From Collimonas arenae (GTDB lineage Bacteria; Pseudomonadota; Gammaproteobacteria; Burkholderiales; Burkholderiaceae_D), in the NCBI RefSeq assembly GCF_001584165.1, contig NZ_CP013233.1:1736001-1800000 (forward strand): DNA of 64,000 nt, in the 5' to 3' direction. Both the position numbers and the translations under genes were made by a program. Under the pieces are notes generated by a model. That model saw nothing but the letters and a program-made list of their open reading frames with translations. It was not told the DNA's origin and did no database searches. Numbering within the stretch: position 1 is the first letter of the stretch; every line of letters begins with the position of its first letter. Of the stretch, positions 46,823-55,980 are shown piece by piece.

Positions 46823-46982
46823 ACAGGGGAAACGAACGCGAGGACGGCCAGACGCTTGATATCGGTGCCGGTCTTCACGGGCTTAGCTCTGGGGCAAGCC
46901 TTGGACGCTGTGTGGCTTGTCGACAAGAGGCGGGTTAATCTTAACCCCATCCCTTGCCGACTAACAGCGTTACGTCAAGAGT

Positions 46983-48245
46983 TTATTGTTGTGGTTTATA
47001 CCACTTGGCGAAACCAGCCTGGATCTGTGCAGCTGCTTCCTTCGGCGCCAGTTTGCCGTTCAGGACCTGGGCATTGACGTTCCACAGCTGATTTTCCATG
47101 CTTGGTTCGCCGCGATTCAGGATCTGCGCGTTCAGGCGAATTGTCGACGAGCACGATTTGCGCCAGTCGATCATCTGCTTGGCGACCGGATCCTTGACCG
47201 AAATCAGGTGGTCTGACAATGAGAAGAAGCCGGTGACTTTGTTGGTGTAGATGTCGGCAAATTCTTGCGAACCGAGCCAGGCCAGGAACTTGTAAGCATC
47301 TTCCTTGTTCTTGGACTTCTTGTTGACGCCCATGCCGATATCGTTGTGATCGGAGATGTAGCACTTGTCGCCAGCTTTTGGCACCGGCGGTGGGAACGCG
47401 CCCATCGAGATCTTGGAATTGTCGTTGAAGTAGGCGATATCCCAGGAACCGGCCGGATAGATAGCAGCTTTACCCAGCGCGAACTGATTCTGGCTGTCGC
47501 CATAGGTTTGCGAGCTGGCGCCTTTGTTCAGGTACTTGCCGAGCCGGGCTTCGTATTCAAATGCGTTGACGAAGTTTGGATCGGTGAACTTTTCCTTGCC
47601 GGCGATCAGCGCCTTGCGGCCTTCTTCGCCCTTCCAATAGTTAGGACCCAGGCCGGTAAAGATGATCTGGCTGGATTCCCATTGATCGTTGGTGCCCAGC
47701 GCCAGCGGCGCGTATTTGCCATTGCTCTTGATGGTGTCGAGTACCTTGTAGAATTCAGCTTCGGTCTTCGGTGGCTGGATATTCAATTCCTTGAAAATCT
47801 TCTGGTTGTACAGGAAGCCATGGATCACGGAGGCGATCGGCATGCAGAATGTGTCCTTGCCGTCATCGGTCTGCCATGCAGTTTTGCTGGAGGCCGGGAA
47901 GTGTTCCATGCCTGGCTTGCCATCCAGTTTTTCCAGGTTGCCCTTCTTGTACAGAGCGAGCGAAACGTCGAACGGACGGCAGGCGATCAGGTCGCCGGCA
48001 GTGCCGCCGGCCAGGCGCGCGGTCAGGCTGGAGTCGTATTCGGTTGGAGCGGTAGGGGCAAACTTGACTTCGATGCCAGGGTTTTTCTTCTGGAAGGCCG
48101 GGATCAACACGGTTTCCCACAAGGTCTTGTCGTCGACACGCCAGCTTTCGATTGTCAGGGTGCCAGCTTGGGCGGTGCCGATGGTCGCCAGGGCGATCAG
48201 GACGGCATTGCGGATAGTACGGATTCGGTTGACCGTTTGCATCAA
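46983..48245 (-). CDS. Sugar-binding protein of GlcNAc-type ABC transporter
   Basis: 420-aa extracellular solute-binding protein, family 1. Signal peptide ends IGTAQA, then GTLTIESWRVDDKTLWETVLIPAFQKKNPGIEVKFAPTAPTEYDSSLTARLAGGTAGDLIACRPFDVSLALYKKGNLEKLDG, GFLYNQKIFKELNIQPPKTEAEFYKVLDTIK and YPAGSWDIAYFND. It heads the operon with permeases, ATPase, kinase, nagA and deaminase, so GlcNAc is the best-guess ligand; no binding residues can be verified. Confidence 0.92.
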   Translation of the reverse strand: MMQTVNRIRTIRNAVLIALATIGTAQAGTLTIESWRVDDKTLWETVLIPAFQKKNPGIEVKFAPTAPTEYDSSLTARLAGGTAGDLIACRPFDVSLALYKKGNLEKLDGKPGMEHFPASSKTAWQTDDGKDTFCMPIASVIHGFLYNQKIFKELNIQPPKTEAEFYKVLDTIKSNGKYAPLALGTNDQWESSQIIFTGLGPNYWKGEEGRKALIAGKEKFTDPNFVNAFEYEARLGKYLNKGASSQTYGDSQNQFALGKAAIYPAGSWDIAYFNDNSKISMGAFPPPVPKAGDKCYISDHNDIGMGVNKKSKNKEDAYKFLAWLGSQEFADIYTNKVTGFFSLSDHLISVKDPVAKQMIDWRKSCSSTIRLNAQILNRGEPSMENQLWNVNAQVLNGKLAPKEAAAQIQAGFAKWYKPQQ

Positions 48246-48663
48246 AGTCTCCTTTTGGATTTTTATGGATTAGATGTGTGCAGCTTGCTGTAGACCCTTG
48301 ACGCCTATCAAACCGCCGCGAACAGACATTAGCATCATAAAAATTGTGTTGCCATCTTACTTGTAGTGAAGCTACATATATTTCATAGGTTATTGATTTT
48401 ATTGGTTAAGTAAATGTTTTTCGTTTTTTGTCGATTACAAATATTTACGTTGGTGATTGTATGATTTCCGTTATGTCATAGCACGTTACCAGTATCCCAT
48501 CAGCAATATCTTACTGATGGCATTTAAGATAACTTTACGTAACTTTACGTTTCTTTACAAAACAAGAAGTCTGCTAACGTTGCAGTGCGGACTTAAGCTA
48601 TAGTCAGCACCGATGTGGGAGAGAGGCAGCTGTTTATTATAAAAAATATCAACAAGGCGATCG
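48246..48663. promoter_or_regulatory. Divergent control region of the GlcNAc operon and sensor operon
   Basis: About 420 AT-rich bases. They contain TGTAG-N5-CTACA (48362-48376), a perfect CCATCAG-N10-CTGATGG (48497-48520), and adjacent 10-bp direct repeats AACTTTACGT at 48531 and 48541 with a related TTCTTTACAA at 48551. The repeats suit binding by the OmpR-type regulator encoded just downstream. Confidence 0.6.
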
Positions 48664-50019
48664 ATGATTGATAGGCGACACGCGATAAACGGGGAACACA
48701 ATAATGCCTTGTCCAGACGACGGGGCTTAGGAAGATGGATCACATTGTCGGTATGTGCGGCAGCCGCCTGTCTCGCGCTGGGCAGTGCCGCAAGTGCCGC
48801 GCCGGTAGCCTCGAACACATCGCCGACGTCATTGCAGGTGGTGCATTGGTGGACTTCGGATGGCGAGCGCAAGGCAGTCAATGTGCTGGTGACCAGGCTC
48901 TCCGACGACAATATCCAATGGCGCGATGCCGCGATTCCGGGCGGCGCCGGGCTGGGCGCCAGCAAGGTGCTCAAGAGCATGGTCCTGGCCGGCAAGGCGC
49001 CGGAGGCGACGCAGTTGAACGGCGTGGTGTTTGGCGAATGGGCCGATCTTGGTTTGTTACTGGAACTGGACGACGTGGCGACGCCGGGCAATTGGCAAAA
49101 ACTGCTGTTTCCTACAGTATGGTCGCTGGTGCACAACCGCGGGCACGTAGTGGCGGCGCCGCTCGGCATTCATCGCATCAATAATTTGTTTTACAACAAG
49201 AAGGTTTTCGACCGGCTTGGCTTGACGCCGCCCAAAACGTGGGCCGATTTTGCTCGCGTGGCGGAAAAGCTCAAGCAAGCCGGCATTACGCCGCTGGCGC
49301 AGAGCAGCGAGGCGTGGCAAGTGGCAACATTGTTCGAAACGCTGGTACTGGCAGAGAGCGGCCCCGCTTATTACAGGTCCTTGTTTGTCGATTTGAATCC
49401 GGCGGCATTTGGCGACGCCAGGCTGCTGCACGCACTCAAGCGCTTGCGCGATCTCAAGGAATGGATGCCGACCCCGCTCAGGGAACAGGCGTGGCCCGAG
49501 ATGGCGCGCCAGTTGGCCGATGGCTCTGCCGCGATGTATGTGATGGGCGATTGGGCCAAGGGCGAACTGCTGGCCTGGGGGCTGACGACAGATCAGGATT
49601 TTGCATGCGCAACAGTGCCCGGCACCGGCGATTATCATTTGTACAGCGTCGACACCTTGGCGATGTTCGCGGGCGATTATTCGCATCAGCCAGCGCAGGA
49701 AAAACTGGCGCAGATCGTCATGTCGCAACCGGTGCAAACCGATTACAATCGGCTCAAAGGCGCGATCTCGGTGTGGCGCAATCCAGACCTGTCGAAAATG
49801 GATAGTTGTGCGCGTGCATCGTGGACAGCCTTCAGCAAAGGCGCAGCATTCCAGGCCCCGAGCCTGGTGCACCGGATGGCCGCCGACGAAACTTCCAAGG
49901 ACGCCATCGTGGCCGAAGTGCACCGCTATTTCATTGACGGCAGGATGTCGGAGGTCGAGGCACAGCGGCGGCTGGCGAACATTGCCAGGACCATGTCGAA
50001 AACCGATGGCAGACCATAA
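48664..50019 (+). CDS. Orphan sugar-binding protein linked to a two-component system
   Basis: 451-aa family-1 solute-binding protein with a long n-region before a signal peptide (RWITLSVCAAAACLALGSAASA). LQVVHWWTSDGERKAVNVLVTRL, VLKSMVLAGKAPEATQLNG, GIHRINNLFYNKKVFDRLGLTPPKTWADFARVAEKLKQAGITPLAQ and MYVMGDWAKGEL are typical. It has no permease or ATPase of its own and lies 14 nt before a response-regulator gene, so it is likely either a second ligand receptor for the divergent transporter or a sensory partner of the kinase. Confidence 0.88.
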   Translation: MIDRRHAINGEHNNALSRRRGLGRWITLSVCAAAACLALGSAASAAPVASNTSPTSLQVVHWWTSDGERKAVNVLVTRLSDDNIQWRDAAIPGGAGLGASKVLKSMVLAGKAPEATQLNGVVFGEWADLGLLLELDDVATPGNWQKLLFPTVWSLVHNRGHVVAAPLGIHRINNLFYNKKVFDRLGLTPPKTWADFARVAEKLKQAGITPLAQSSEAWQVATLFETLVLAESGPAYYRSLFVDLNPAAFGDARLLHALKRLRDLKEWMPTPLREQAWPEMARQLADGSAAMYVMGDWAKGELLAWGLTTDQDFACATVPGTGDYHLYSVDTLAMFAGDYSHQPAQEKLAQIVMSQPVQTDYNRLKGAISVWRNPDLSKMDSCARASWTAFSKGAAFQAPSLVHRMAADETSKDAIVAEVHRYFIDGRMSEVEAQRRLANIARTMSKTDGRP

Positions 50020-50033
50020 AACAGACCATAACA

Positions 50034-50744
50034 ATGCGTAAGATATTAATCGTCGACGACGACCAGAAAACCCGGACTCTGTTGAAGGCCTATCTGGAAA
50101 AGAACCAGTATGAAGTGCGCCTGGCGCATAACGGCGAAGCGTTCCTGGCCGAGTTTCAGCGTTATTCGGAAGAGCTGTCGCTGGTGATCCTGGATGTCAT
50201 GCTGCCGGATACCGACGGCTTTGCATTGTGTAAAACCGTCAGGCGCAAGTCAAATGTGCCGATCATCATGCTCACTGCCAGTTCAGATGAAACGGACCGC
50301 GTGGTCGGCCTCGAACTGGGCGCCGACGATTACATCGCCAAGCCTTACAGCCCGCGCGAACTGCTGGCGCGCATCAAGGCCATTCATCGCCGCAGCGGCA
50401 TCGACAGCGCGGTGGCGCCGCGCTATTACCGTTTCGTTGGCTTCACGCTGGATACGGTGGAGCGCACGCTGGCCGATCCGGAAGGGCAACTGGTAGCGTT
50501 GACCGGGCTCGATTATCAATTGCTGAAATATTTTGTCGAACATCCGGGCGACGTGCTCGATCGCGGCGTGCTGTGCGAAGAAACCCGCGGTCGCGATGCC
50601 GGCCCGCTTGATCGTTCGCTGGACGTGCAGATCAGCAAGTTGCGCCTGCGCCTGAACGATGGCGGCAAGGATCCGCACCTGATCAAGACGGTGCGCGGCG
50701 CCGGTTATGTGTTCTCTGCCGATGTGGCGGCGTCGCACGCCTGA
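50034..50744 (+). CDS. OmpR-family response regulator
   Basis: 236-aa regulator. Receiver domain: ILIVDDDQKTRTLL, phospho-acceptor Asp in LVILDVMLPDTDGF, IIMLTAS, DDYIAKPYSPRELLARIKAIHRR. C-terminal winged helix: LVALTGLDYQLLKYFVEHPGDVLDRGVLCEETRG and RSLDVQISKLRLRLNDGGKDPHLIKTVRGAGYVFSA. The kinase gene follows with 4 nt between stop and start. Its probable targets are the divergent GlcNAc operon and its own operon. Confidence 0.95.
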   Translation: MRKILIVDDDQKTRTLLKAYLEKNQYEVRLAHNGEAFLAEFQRYSEELSLVILDVMLPDTDGFALCKTVRRKSNVPIIMLTASSDETDRVVGLELGADDYIAKPYSPRELLARIKAIHRRSGIDSAVAPRYYRFVGFTLDTVERTLADPEGQLVALTGLDYQLLKYFVEHPGDVLDRGVLCEETRGRDAGPLDRSLDVQISKLRLRLNDGGKDPHLIKTVRGAGYVFSADVAASHA

Positions 50745-50748
50745 GCCG

Positions 50749-52236
50749 ATGCCAAAAGTTAATTGGTCGACTGGTTATAACCGGCTGCTGTCCTGGCTGT
50801 TGCCGCATACCCTGCTGGGCCGGCTGTCGGTAGTCATGGTGTTTGGTGTACTGGTGACGCAGCTGGCAGGTGGCTTGATCTGGTCGGCTCAGTTGCGCAG
50901 CAAAGCTGAAATCGAAACGCGCACCGCCTCCCAGCATCTGGCGCATAGCGCTGCCAGCGCAGTGCGATTTTTCATGAGTCTGCCGCCCAATTATCGGCCG
51001 ATCCTGATCCAGCAATTGCGCGAGATGGGCGGCACGCGCTTCTTCGTCAATGCCAACAACGGGCCGGTTGCCATCCACAAGATCGCCGACGACGCGCTGG
51101 CCAACATGGCGTTGACCACCATAGGCAGCACCTTGAAGGCCGATTTACCGTTCCTGCCTGGTTTCCGCGTGGCGTTTTCCTGGCCCGACGATCTGCAAGT
51201 CTCGACCGACGGCCTCAAAGTCGCCGATTTGCCGGACAGCTGGGTCCAGCACACATTGCTGATCAAGCCGAATCCGGCGCCGGTGCTGGTGATCCAGACC
51301 GAGCTCGAACCCGGCAACTGGCTGTACCTGGCGGCGTTGATGCCGAATCCTTATTTCCTTGATAGCGATAATCCCTTGTCGCCCGAGCGCCTGCTGTTGC
51401 AAGGCGTATCGCTGGCTACGGTGCTGCTGCTGTCGATCCTGGTGGTGCGCTGGACCACGCGGCCGCTGGCGGCCTTGTCGGATGCAGCCGATGCGTTCGG
51501 TAAAGGCGAGACGGCGCCGGAATTGCCGGAGACGGGCAGCCGCGAATTCATCAAGACCGCACGTGCGTTTCGCGCCATGCGCGAACGGATCAAGCGCTAT
51601 CTCGACGATCGCGAGCGCCTGTTCGTCTCGATCTCGCATGATTTGCGTACACCGATCACGCGCCTCAAGTTGCGCACCGAACTGCTCGACGATGAAGCGT
51701 TGCGCAGCGATTTCCATGAAGATCTCGATGAGCTGGACATGATGGTCAAGGGCGCGCTGCAATCGGTCAAGGATAGCGATATCCATGAAAACCGCACCGA
51801 AGTGCGCCTCGATGCACTGATCCTGCGCATGATCCGGGATGCTCGCATGGCTGGGCATGAGGTAGCTTTTGCCGAATCCGGCATCACAGTCATGGCCAAG
51901 CCGTTGGCGCTCAAACGCGCGATCGGCAATCTGTTCGACAATGCGCTGCATTACGGTCAAAAAGTGGAAATTGCGGTGGATTCGCTGGCTGGCGACAGTG
52001 GCAGCGATGTCCGCATCCAGATACGCGATCACGGCCCCGGCGTACCGGAAGATGCGTTGCACAGTCTGTTCGATCCTTACACCCGACTGGAGCACGGACG
52101 CGACCAGAATGCCGCAGGCATGGGGTTAGGGTTGGGTATTGCCCGCAATATCGTGCAGGCGCATGGCGGCGAGCTGGAGTTGCACAATCATCCGGACGGC
52201 GGCCTGGTGGCCACCATCATCCTGCCTGTCAAATAA
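50749..52236 (+). CDS. Membrane sensor histidine kinase (HAMP)
   Basis: 495-aa kinase. First span GRLSVVMVFGVLVTQLAGGLIW, a periplasmic sensor region of about 170 residues, second span LLLQGVSLATVLLLSILVVRW, HAMP (TTRPLAALSDAADAFGKGE), H box LFVSISHDLRTPITRLKLRTELL, N box RAIGNLFDNALHYG, and G boxes DHGPGVPEDAL and GMGLGLGIARNIVQAHGG. The ATG at 50749 is chosen; the longer frame overlaps the regulator gene. The sensor domain could contact the adjacent binding protein. Confidence 0.94.
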   Translation: MPKVNWSTGYNRLLSWLLPHTLLGRLSVVMVFGVLVTQLAGGLIWSAQLRSKAEIETRTASQHLAHSAASAVRFFMSLPPNYRPILIQQLREMGGTRFFVNANNGPVAIHKIADDALANMALTTIGSTLKADLPFLPGFRVAFSWPDDLQVSTDGLKVADLPDSWVQHTLLIKPNPAPVLVIQTELEPGNWLYLAALMPNPYFLDSDNPLSPERLLLQGVSLATVLLLSILVVRWTTRPLAALSDAADAFGKGETAPELPETGSREFIKTARAFRAMRERIKRYLDDRERLFVSISHDLRTPITRLKLRTELLDDEALRSDFHEDLDELDMMVKGALQSVKDSDIHENRTEVRLDALILRMIRDARMAGHEVAFAESGITVMAKPLALKRAIGNLFDNALHYGQKVEIAVDSLAGDSGSDVRIQIRDHGPGVPEDALHSLFDPYTRLEHGRDQNAAGMGLGLGIARNIVQAHGGELELHNHPDGGLVATIILPVK

Positions 52237-52252
52237 CTAGTCTGGCGGCCGC

Positions 52253-53149
52253 CTAGAAGCCATAATTCTTTGCCACGTACAGGGCCGCCTCGCGCAGGTC
52301 GTGGCCGAGTTCCGAGCGAATGCCGCCGCTCGGATAGGCGAGCACGTATTCATAATTGATGTCGGCCTTGAATGGCCGGGTGATGACGCCATGCGGACGC
52401 CACACCTTCGCTGCAAATGGCTCGACGATGGCGACGCCGAAGCCGTTGGCGACCATCGCGTAGCGCGTGTGCGAGGTGTGGGTCTGAATTGTGTAATGCG
52501 GGCGGATCGAGGCGGCATGCAGGGTCGACAGTTCCTGTTCATAGGGTTGCGCGCTGTTGGGCATCCAGCCAATCACATTTTCGCCATCCAGATCCTCGGG
52601 TAGGATGATGTCTTTTTTCGCCAGCGGATGCGTGGCCGGCATGGCGCACAGTACGTCCGCTTTCATGATCGCCTCGACTTCGATGCCGGCAAATGGCGGA
52701 AACGCCAGGCTCAACGCCATGTCGACCTTGAGATCCTGCAGGCCGACCAGGATTTCCGGTACGCTGCAACTGTCGATCTTGACCGAGACATCAGGGTGCT
52801 GCTTGAAGAAGCGCTGCAGAATCTCCGGCAGCAGGGTGGTCGACAATACCGGCAGGCAGGCAATCGTCAGCCCCTCTGGCGCTTCATGGCGGATGGTGCC
52901 GGCCACTTGCATCAATCGTTCCAGTCCCAGGAAATTCTCTTCGACCGCCTTGTAGAAACGCACGCCGGCGTTAGTCGGTTCGAGCCGGCCCTTGGCGCGA
53001 TTGAACAGGCGAAAACCGAGGTCAGTCTCTAAATCGGCGATCAAGCGGCTGATGGCCGGTTGCGTGATGTGCATGCGGCGCGCGGCAGACACGCTGGTGC
53101 CCGAAATCATCAATGAACGGAAGGCTTCTATTTGTCTGAAACGGATCAT
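52253..53149 (-). CDS. LysR-family transcriptional regulator
   Basis: 298-aa LysR protein with HTH IRFRQIEAFRSLMISGTSVSAARRMHITQPAISRLIADLETDLGFRLFNRAKGRLEPTNAG and an effector domain (TIACLPVLSTTLLPEILQRFFKQHPDVSVKIDSCSVPEILVGLQDLKVDMALSLAFPPF). The pattern resembles regulators of opine/arginine-type catabolic genes (OccR/NocR-like), but no such genes are adjacent. It converges with the histidine-kinase gene. Confidence 0.92.
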   Translation of the reverse strand: MIRFRQIEAFRSLMISGTSVSAARRMHITQPAISRLIADLETDLGFRLFNRAKGRLEPTNAGVRFYKAVEENFLGLERLMQVAGTIRHEAPEGLTIACLPVLSTTLLPEILQRFFKQHPDVSVKIDSCSVPEILVGLQDLKVDMALSLAFPPFAGIEVEAIMKADVLCAMPATHPLAKKDIILPEDLDGENVIGWMPNSAQPYEQELSTLHAASIRPHYTIQTHTSHTRYAMVANGFGVAIVEPFAAKVWRPHGVITRPFKADINYEYVLAYPSGGIRSELGHDLREAALYVAKNYGF

Positions 53150-53553
53150 GGCTTATGTCAATGCAAAGGTGTGGCGTCGCCCCGGAGTATTTACAGCTAT
53201 AACAAACTGCTATGGAGCATACGAATTTGTGAGTGGACATGATATTCCAATCTTGAAATACTGTGTGCATTGATGACGCGATCAATGGCGTTGTCGACAA
53301 GGTATTTTCAAGATTTTATCGATTGAACCAAGGTTCAATGATGGTTCCGGCAAGTATTTTCGATACTTGTTCGTTGAGCGAAAGATTTCTGGTTATTGTC
53401 CAGATTTGCCCAAAAGGCGCCCTGTATTTAGAGATTTCGAGGCCCTCACAAGGTGGCTTTCGGATCCTGGGGTGAAGCTTCAACCTGCACGCGGCAAGCC
53501 TTCACAGATTTCTGTCGTTTCCTCCCGTTTTCCTATCGTCCCAAGTCGCCGTT
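53150..53553. other. Non-coding region with an ATTGAACC palindrome
   Basis: About 400 bases with no supported gene. It contains a perfect inverted repeat ATTGAACC-AA-GGTTCAAT at 53322-53339, an operator-like element about 175 bases before the LysR start. Confidence 0.5.
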
Positions 53554-53979
53554 TTAACGAATGAAGTAGCCGGATACTTTCCAGCTGCCGTCTTTTTCAC
53601 GCATTGGCGTCACGGTTTCGACCGCCGATTTCTTGTTCTCGAATTGCGTCTCATACTGGATCACGACATACTCGCCGTCCGGTGCGCCAGGCAGCGAGGT
53701 CGCATATTCGGTGCTCTTGAGTTCGCGGTTCTTGACGCTGCCAAGTGGCGTCCTCAGCGAGCGAATTCCGGTTTCCCAGGTGTTCTTGGGAATTCCGGTC
53801 TTGAAGAAGGTTCCGGCGCGCTCCCAGCTCTCGCCATATTTGCCGGCGTCCGTTAATGCAATCCAGGCGGTTGCGGCGCTCTGGGCCTGGTTGATCAGTT
53901 CGGTTTGCTGGTCTGCGGCGAAGGAGGGGGCGGTGAACGTCAGCAGCACGGCAGCGCCGAGTGCAAGTATGGTTTTCAT
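53554..53979 (-). CDS. Secreted DUF4019 protein
   Basis: 141-aa periplasmic protein with a signal peptide (MKTILALGAAVLLTFTAPSFA) and the DUF4019 pattern: AATAWIALTDAGKYGESWERAGTFFKTGIPKNTWETGIRSLRTPLGSVKNRELKS, then YVVIQYETQFENKKSAVETVTPMREKDGSWKVSGYFIR. Function unknown. A good GGGAGAAACG ribosome site precedes the ATG. Confidence 0.87.
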   Translation of the reverse strand: MKTILALGAAVLLTFTAPSFAADQQTELINQAQSAATAWIALTDAGKYGESWERAGTFFKTGIPKNTWETGIRSLRTPLGSVKNRELKSTEYATSLPGAPDGEYVVIQYETQFENKKSAVETVTPMREKDGSWKVSGYFIR

Positions 53980-54222
53980 TTTCGTTTCTCCCTAGATCAA
54001 AAACTTCTGTGGATCACGCTGAATCTGCTTGCCGCGATGCGATGCCTTGATGAGTGGAATGCAGCCGGTTGGCGCCGCTGCATTGAAAATACGATCAAAT
54101 CATAGGGGGTGGCGCGCGGATTTGCAATGCACGTGCGCCGAAACAGCCAAATCAGGATGGCGCATGGGCTGTTTCCATGGCGATATAGCGTTACGGCAAC
54201 CCCTATCGCTTGGCGGCAGAAT

Positions 54223-55409
54223 TCAGTTGGCGAACGCTGCGATTCCGGTTTGTGCCCGGCCCAGGATCAGTGCATGCACATCGTGCGTGCCTTCATAGGT
54301 ATTCACCACCTCCAGGTTGACCAGATGGCGGATCACGCCGAACTCGTCGGAAATGCCGTTGCCGCCCAACATGTCGCGCGCCACGCGGGCAATGTCGAGC
54401 GCCTTGCCGCAGGAATTGCGTTTCATGATTGAGGTGATTTCCACCGATGCGCTGCCTTCGTCTTTCATGCGGCCAAGGCGCAAACAGCCTTGCAACGCCA
54501 TCGTGATTTCTGTCTGCATGTTGACCAGCTTCACTTGAACCAACTGGTTGGCCGCCAATGGCCGGCCGAATTGCTGGCGATCCATCGTGTAGCCGCGCGC
54601 TGCATGCCAGCAGAACTCCGCTGCGCCGAGCGCACCCCAGGCAATCCCGTAACGCGCTGCGTTGAGGCAGGTAAAGGGACCTTTCAGACCGCGCACATCC
54701 GGGAATGCATTTTCTTCAGGACAGAACACTTGATCCATCACGATTTCGCCGGTGATCGAGGTGCGCAGGCCGACCTTGCCGTGGATGACCGGCGTCGACA
54801 AGCCTTGCCAGCCTTTTTCAAGGACGAAGCCACGGATCGCGCCTTCATCGTCCTTGGCCCAGACCACGAATACGTCGGCGATTGGACTATTGGTGATCCA
54901 CATCTTGCTGCCGCTGATGCGATAGCCGCCGTCCACTTTGCGGGCGCGCGTGACCATGCTGCCGGGGTCGGAGCCGTGGTCCGGTTCGGTCAAGCCGAAG
55001 CAGCCGATCAATGCGCCACTGGCCAACTGCGGCAGGTATTTTTGCTTGGTCGCCAGATTAGCGAATTCAAAAATCGGCAGCATCACCAGAGAGCTTTGCA
55101 CGCTCATCATCGAGCGGTAGCCGGAATCGATGCGTTCGATTTCGCGTGCGATCAAGCCGTAACTGACGTAATTGAGGCCGGCGCCGCCGTATTCCTCAGG
55201 CAGGGTTGCGCCGAGCAATCCGAGCCCACCCATCTCGCGAAAAATCGCCGCATCCGTTTGCTCGTTGCGAAACGCCAGCGTAACCCTTGGTGCCAGTCGA
55301 TCGCGGCGTAAGCGGCGGCGCTGTCGCGCACCATGCGCTCTTCGACGCTGAGTTGTTGCTCCAGCAAAAGCGGGTCATCCCAATGGAAGCTGGCGTGTGG
55401 TGACGGCAT
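54223..55409 (-). pseudogene. Glutaryl-CoA dehydrogenase-like acyl-CoA dehydrogenase, frameshifted
   Basis: About 395-codon flavoprotein oxidising glutaryl-CoA to crotonyl-CoA (lysine/tryptophan degradation), by similarity. [28 protein letters not shown] is followed by a break at about 55300-55308; restoring one base gives [28 protein letters not shown]. Then come [68 protein letters not shown] and the catalytic Glu in [16 protein letters not shown]. The start at 55409 has GGAGAAACC upstream. Confidence 0.85.
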
Positions 55410-55535
55410 GTGGTTTCTCCAAAATATTTTTCGGCAATCCGGAAGGCGAGCGGAATTCACCTTTTTGCTGCCAGATGCTGGTTTTATATGATGGCATATC
55501 CACGCCGGTATAGGTAGAACTAGGCGTCACCGACC

Positions 55536-55616
55536 ACGCAGTTAAATGGGGTCGGAGTTTTTTTTCGGCGGGGTTTTGCCGAAAATTACTCTGACCCCTT
55601 TTAACGGGCCACGGAG
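55536..55616. repeat. Palindromic repeat, copy D
   Basis: Same design as copy C: left flank CGCAGTTAAAT, arms GGGGTCGGAGT and ACTCTGACCCC around T8 and a CGGC/GCCG inner stem, right flank TTTTAACGGGCCACGGAG. Confidence 0.8.
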
Positions 55617-55980
55617 TGAGTGCGGTGGTGCATCAGCCGTGTTCATCCGGCGCTACTTAAAAAACGGTTGCTACTCCGTGGAGGCTTGCCGGGGGCGGCC
55701 CCGCAGCCGCTCACTTTTTGCTTCGCCCTAGCTGGGCGCCCAAAAAGTAAGCAAAAAGGCGATCGCACAGCCGTTGCCCGCCTTCGGCGGGTCCCCAAAT
55801 GAGCCGCGCGCCAGTCGGATGGGACACAAACTCGCTGCGCTCAAACATGTGTCCCATTATTTCCGACTGTCACCCGTCCCATTTGGCAACGTCAGCATGC
55901 GAAAAGTCAAAAGCAACTGCAACGCCAAAAGCAACGGCAACTTCAAAGGCAACCGCAACAACAACATCAAAACCAACCCC

